Source: a bacterium (GTDB taxonomy: Bacteria; UBA10199; 2-02-FULL-44-16; JAAZCA01). From it: a stretch of DNA of 5,433 nt. Under the pieces are notes generated by a model that saw nothing but the letters and a program-made list of their open reading frames with translations, ran no database searches and was not told the DNA's origin. This document shows, in pieces, positions 4,396 to 5,433 of the stretch. The first letter of the stretch is position 1; every line of letters begins with the position of its first letter. The stretch lies in the NCBI GenBank assembly GCA_041648665.1, contig JBAZOP010000137.1:1-5433 (forward strand). The letters run 5' to 3'. Position numbers and translations under genes: made by a program.

Positions 4396-5433
4396 GCCGG
4401 CTTCACTACCGCCATCGTGTACGCTTCCGGTCTTATGTATTTCTTCGCCACCCTGAGCACGTCCTCCGCGGTCACCTCCATGATGCGCGACGGGTATTTC
4501 TCCGCTTCATGCGGCCCCAGCCCGTAGAGGGTGTTGAAAGTATAGGTGGCGGCGAGCGCGCTGTTTCGCTGTAAATCCAACTCGTAGGTCCCCACTATGT
4601 ACTGCTTCGAGCGGGCGAGTTCCTCTGCGCTCGGCTTGCCGCTGCACACGTGGGCGAGCTGCTTCTGGATCTCGGCCTTCGCGGTCTCAAGCTTGGCCGG
4701 GTCCGTGCCGATGTAGACCGCGAAGTAGCCCGGCTCCAATCCCTCGTAGTTCACCGAGCTCACCGAATACGCGAGGCTCAGCCTGTCTCTCAGTTCGAGA
4801 AACAATCTCCCGCCCTGTCCGGACAGTATGTTGTTGAGCACGATCATGGGATAGCGGTCGCGGTTCTTGAACGTGGTGCCCCTGAAGCCCACGACGACGT
4901 GCGCCTGCTCCTTCTCGTGTTTTGTGATCACGTTCTCGCGAGGGCTCACGGGTGCTGGATCGGAAGGGATCTTCGGGGCGGCCTCTCCCTTGCGCGGGAG
5001 GTCCTTTAAATGCTCCATGGCGAGCTCCTCCACCTCCTTAGCGTTCACGTCGCCCGCGACCGTGAGGATGAGGTTCTCGGCGCACATGACGTGGCGGTGG
5101 AAGCGGCGGAGCTTATCGTTGGTGAGGCGTTTCACCGACTGGATCGTGCCCAGCTGCCTGAGGCCGTAAGGGTGTTTTGGGAAGAGGAGCTTCGAGAACT
5201 CGATGAACGCCAGCGAGGAGAGCGAGTCCTCCTGATCCTTGATCGCCTTGAGCTGTATGCGTTTCTCCTTGGCCACCTCGGAGGCGGAGAAGGCGGGGTG
5301 CGAGAGCACCTCTGAGAAAAGGGCGAATCCGTCGTGCATGTACTCGGAGAGAAACTCGCAGCGAACCCCGGAGCTGTTGCGGCCGCTGAAACCGTCGATG
5401 TTGCCGGCGATGCGCTCGATCTCCTTGGCCACT
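4392..5433 (-). CDS. M16-family (insulinase-like) peptidase, C-terminal part, cut by window edge
   Basis: About 346 residues of a longer protein whose N-terminus lies beyond 5433; the first visible codons are an open frame, not a start. The visible part begins in the second half of one M16 lobe (IAGNIDGFSGRNSSGVRCEFLSEYMHDGFALFSEVLSHPAF, HPYG at 87-90, then LILTVAGDVN) and continues into an M16_C domain with HVVVGFRGTTF and GGRLFLELRDRLSLAYSV (207-224), which holds the Arg215/Tyr222 pair used for substrate binding. The 'GFSGRNS' block is typical of the second unit of two-unit M16 proteins. Where active lobes have the distal zinc-ligand Glu (EEI), this sequence reads KAI (62-64). I therefore infer that this is the non-catalytic lobe and that HXXEH lies in an upstream lobe outside the window. 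Probable envelope or periplasmic peptidase, but no signal is visible. Confidence 0.85.
   Translation of the reverse strand, partial: VAKEIERIAGNIDGFSGRNSSGVRCEFLSEYMHDGFALFSEVLSHPAFSASEVAKEKRIQLKAIKDQEDSLSSLAFIEFSKLLFPKHPYGLRQLGTIQSVKRLTNDKLRRFHRHVMCAENLILTVAGDVNAKEVEELAMEHLKDLPRKGEAAPKIPSDPAPVSPRENVITKHEKEQAHVVVGFRGTTFKNRDRYPMIVLNNILSGQGGRLFLELRDRLSLAYSVSSVNYEGLEPGYFAVYIGTDPAKLETAKAEIQKQLAHVCSGKPSAEELARSKQYIVGTYELDLQRNSALAATYTFNTLYGLGPHEAEKYPSRIMEVTAEDVLRVAKKYIRPEAYTMAVVKPA

Noticed and set aside
1..5433. CRISPR arrays, tRNA or rRNA genes, insertion sequences
   Set aside because: No spaced direct repeats, no cloverleaf or conserved rRNA stretches, and no transposase or terminal inverted repeats were seen on either strand.

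Overview
The window looks like chromosomal DNA from a GC-rich Gram-negative bacterium. The gene content (an RpfG-like HD-GYP response regulator, a probable two-lobed M16 peptidase of the 'GFSGRNS' type, a MagIII/COG2231-type glycosylase, and a small Lys/Ala-rich zinc-knuckle protein) most resembles deltaproteobacteria or related lineages. That placement is inference from protein style; there is no rRNA or other marker. Genes are tightly packed. Only the first 46 bases, which are very AT-rich with no feature I can support, and the gap at 1745-1866 are clearly non-coding beyond short spacers.

Left part, minus strand (1744 to 47): a two-gene unit. A response regulator with a REC domain and an HD-GYP cyclic-di-GMP phosphodiesterase domain is followed after 3 nt by a membrane protein of the DUF422/CruF carotenoid-biosynthesis family. 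A divergent intergenic region (1745-1866) carries a good sigma70-type promoter for the plus strand and a weak candidate for the minus strand.

Middle-left, plus strand (1867-2696): a single-pass membrane protein of unknown function overlaps by 4 nt (ATGA) a 128-aa protein. That second protein has a histone-H1-like Lys/Ala/Thr N-terminus, two copies of a Cys/His zinc-knuckle motif, and an Ala/Pro tail.

Middle-right, plus strand (2716-4395): the most interesting region. It has a promoter with a -10 box only about 10 nt before the start codon. Three related 9-bp half-sites lie over that promoter. The first gene encodes a winged-helix DNA-binding domain fused to a minimal nucleotidyltransferase (MNT). 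It overlaps by 17 nt a HEPN-domain gene. This is the layout of a HEPN/MNT toxin-antitoxin module in which the antitoxin probably also carries its own repressor domain. A HhH-GPD DNA glycosylase follows within 15 nt and may be read from the same promoter.

Right part, minus strand (5433 to 4392): the C-terminal part of an M16-family peptidase, cut by the window edge. It converges on the glycosylase gene so closely that the two stop codons overlap.
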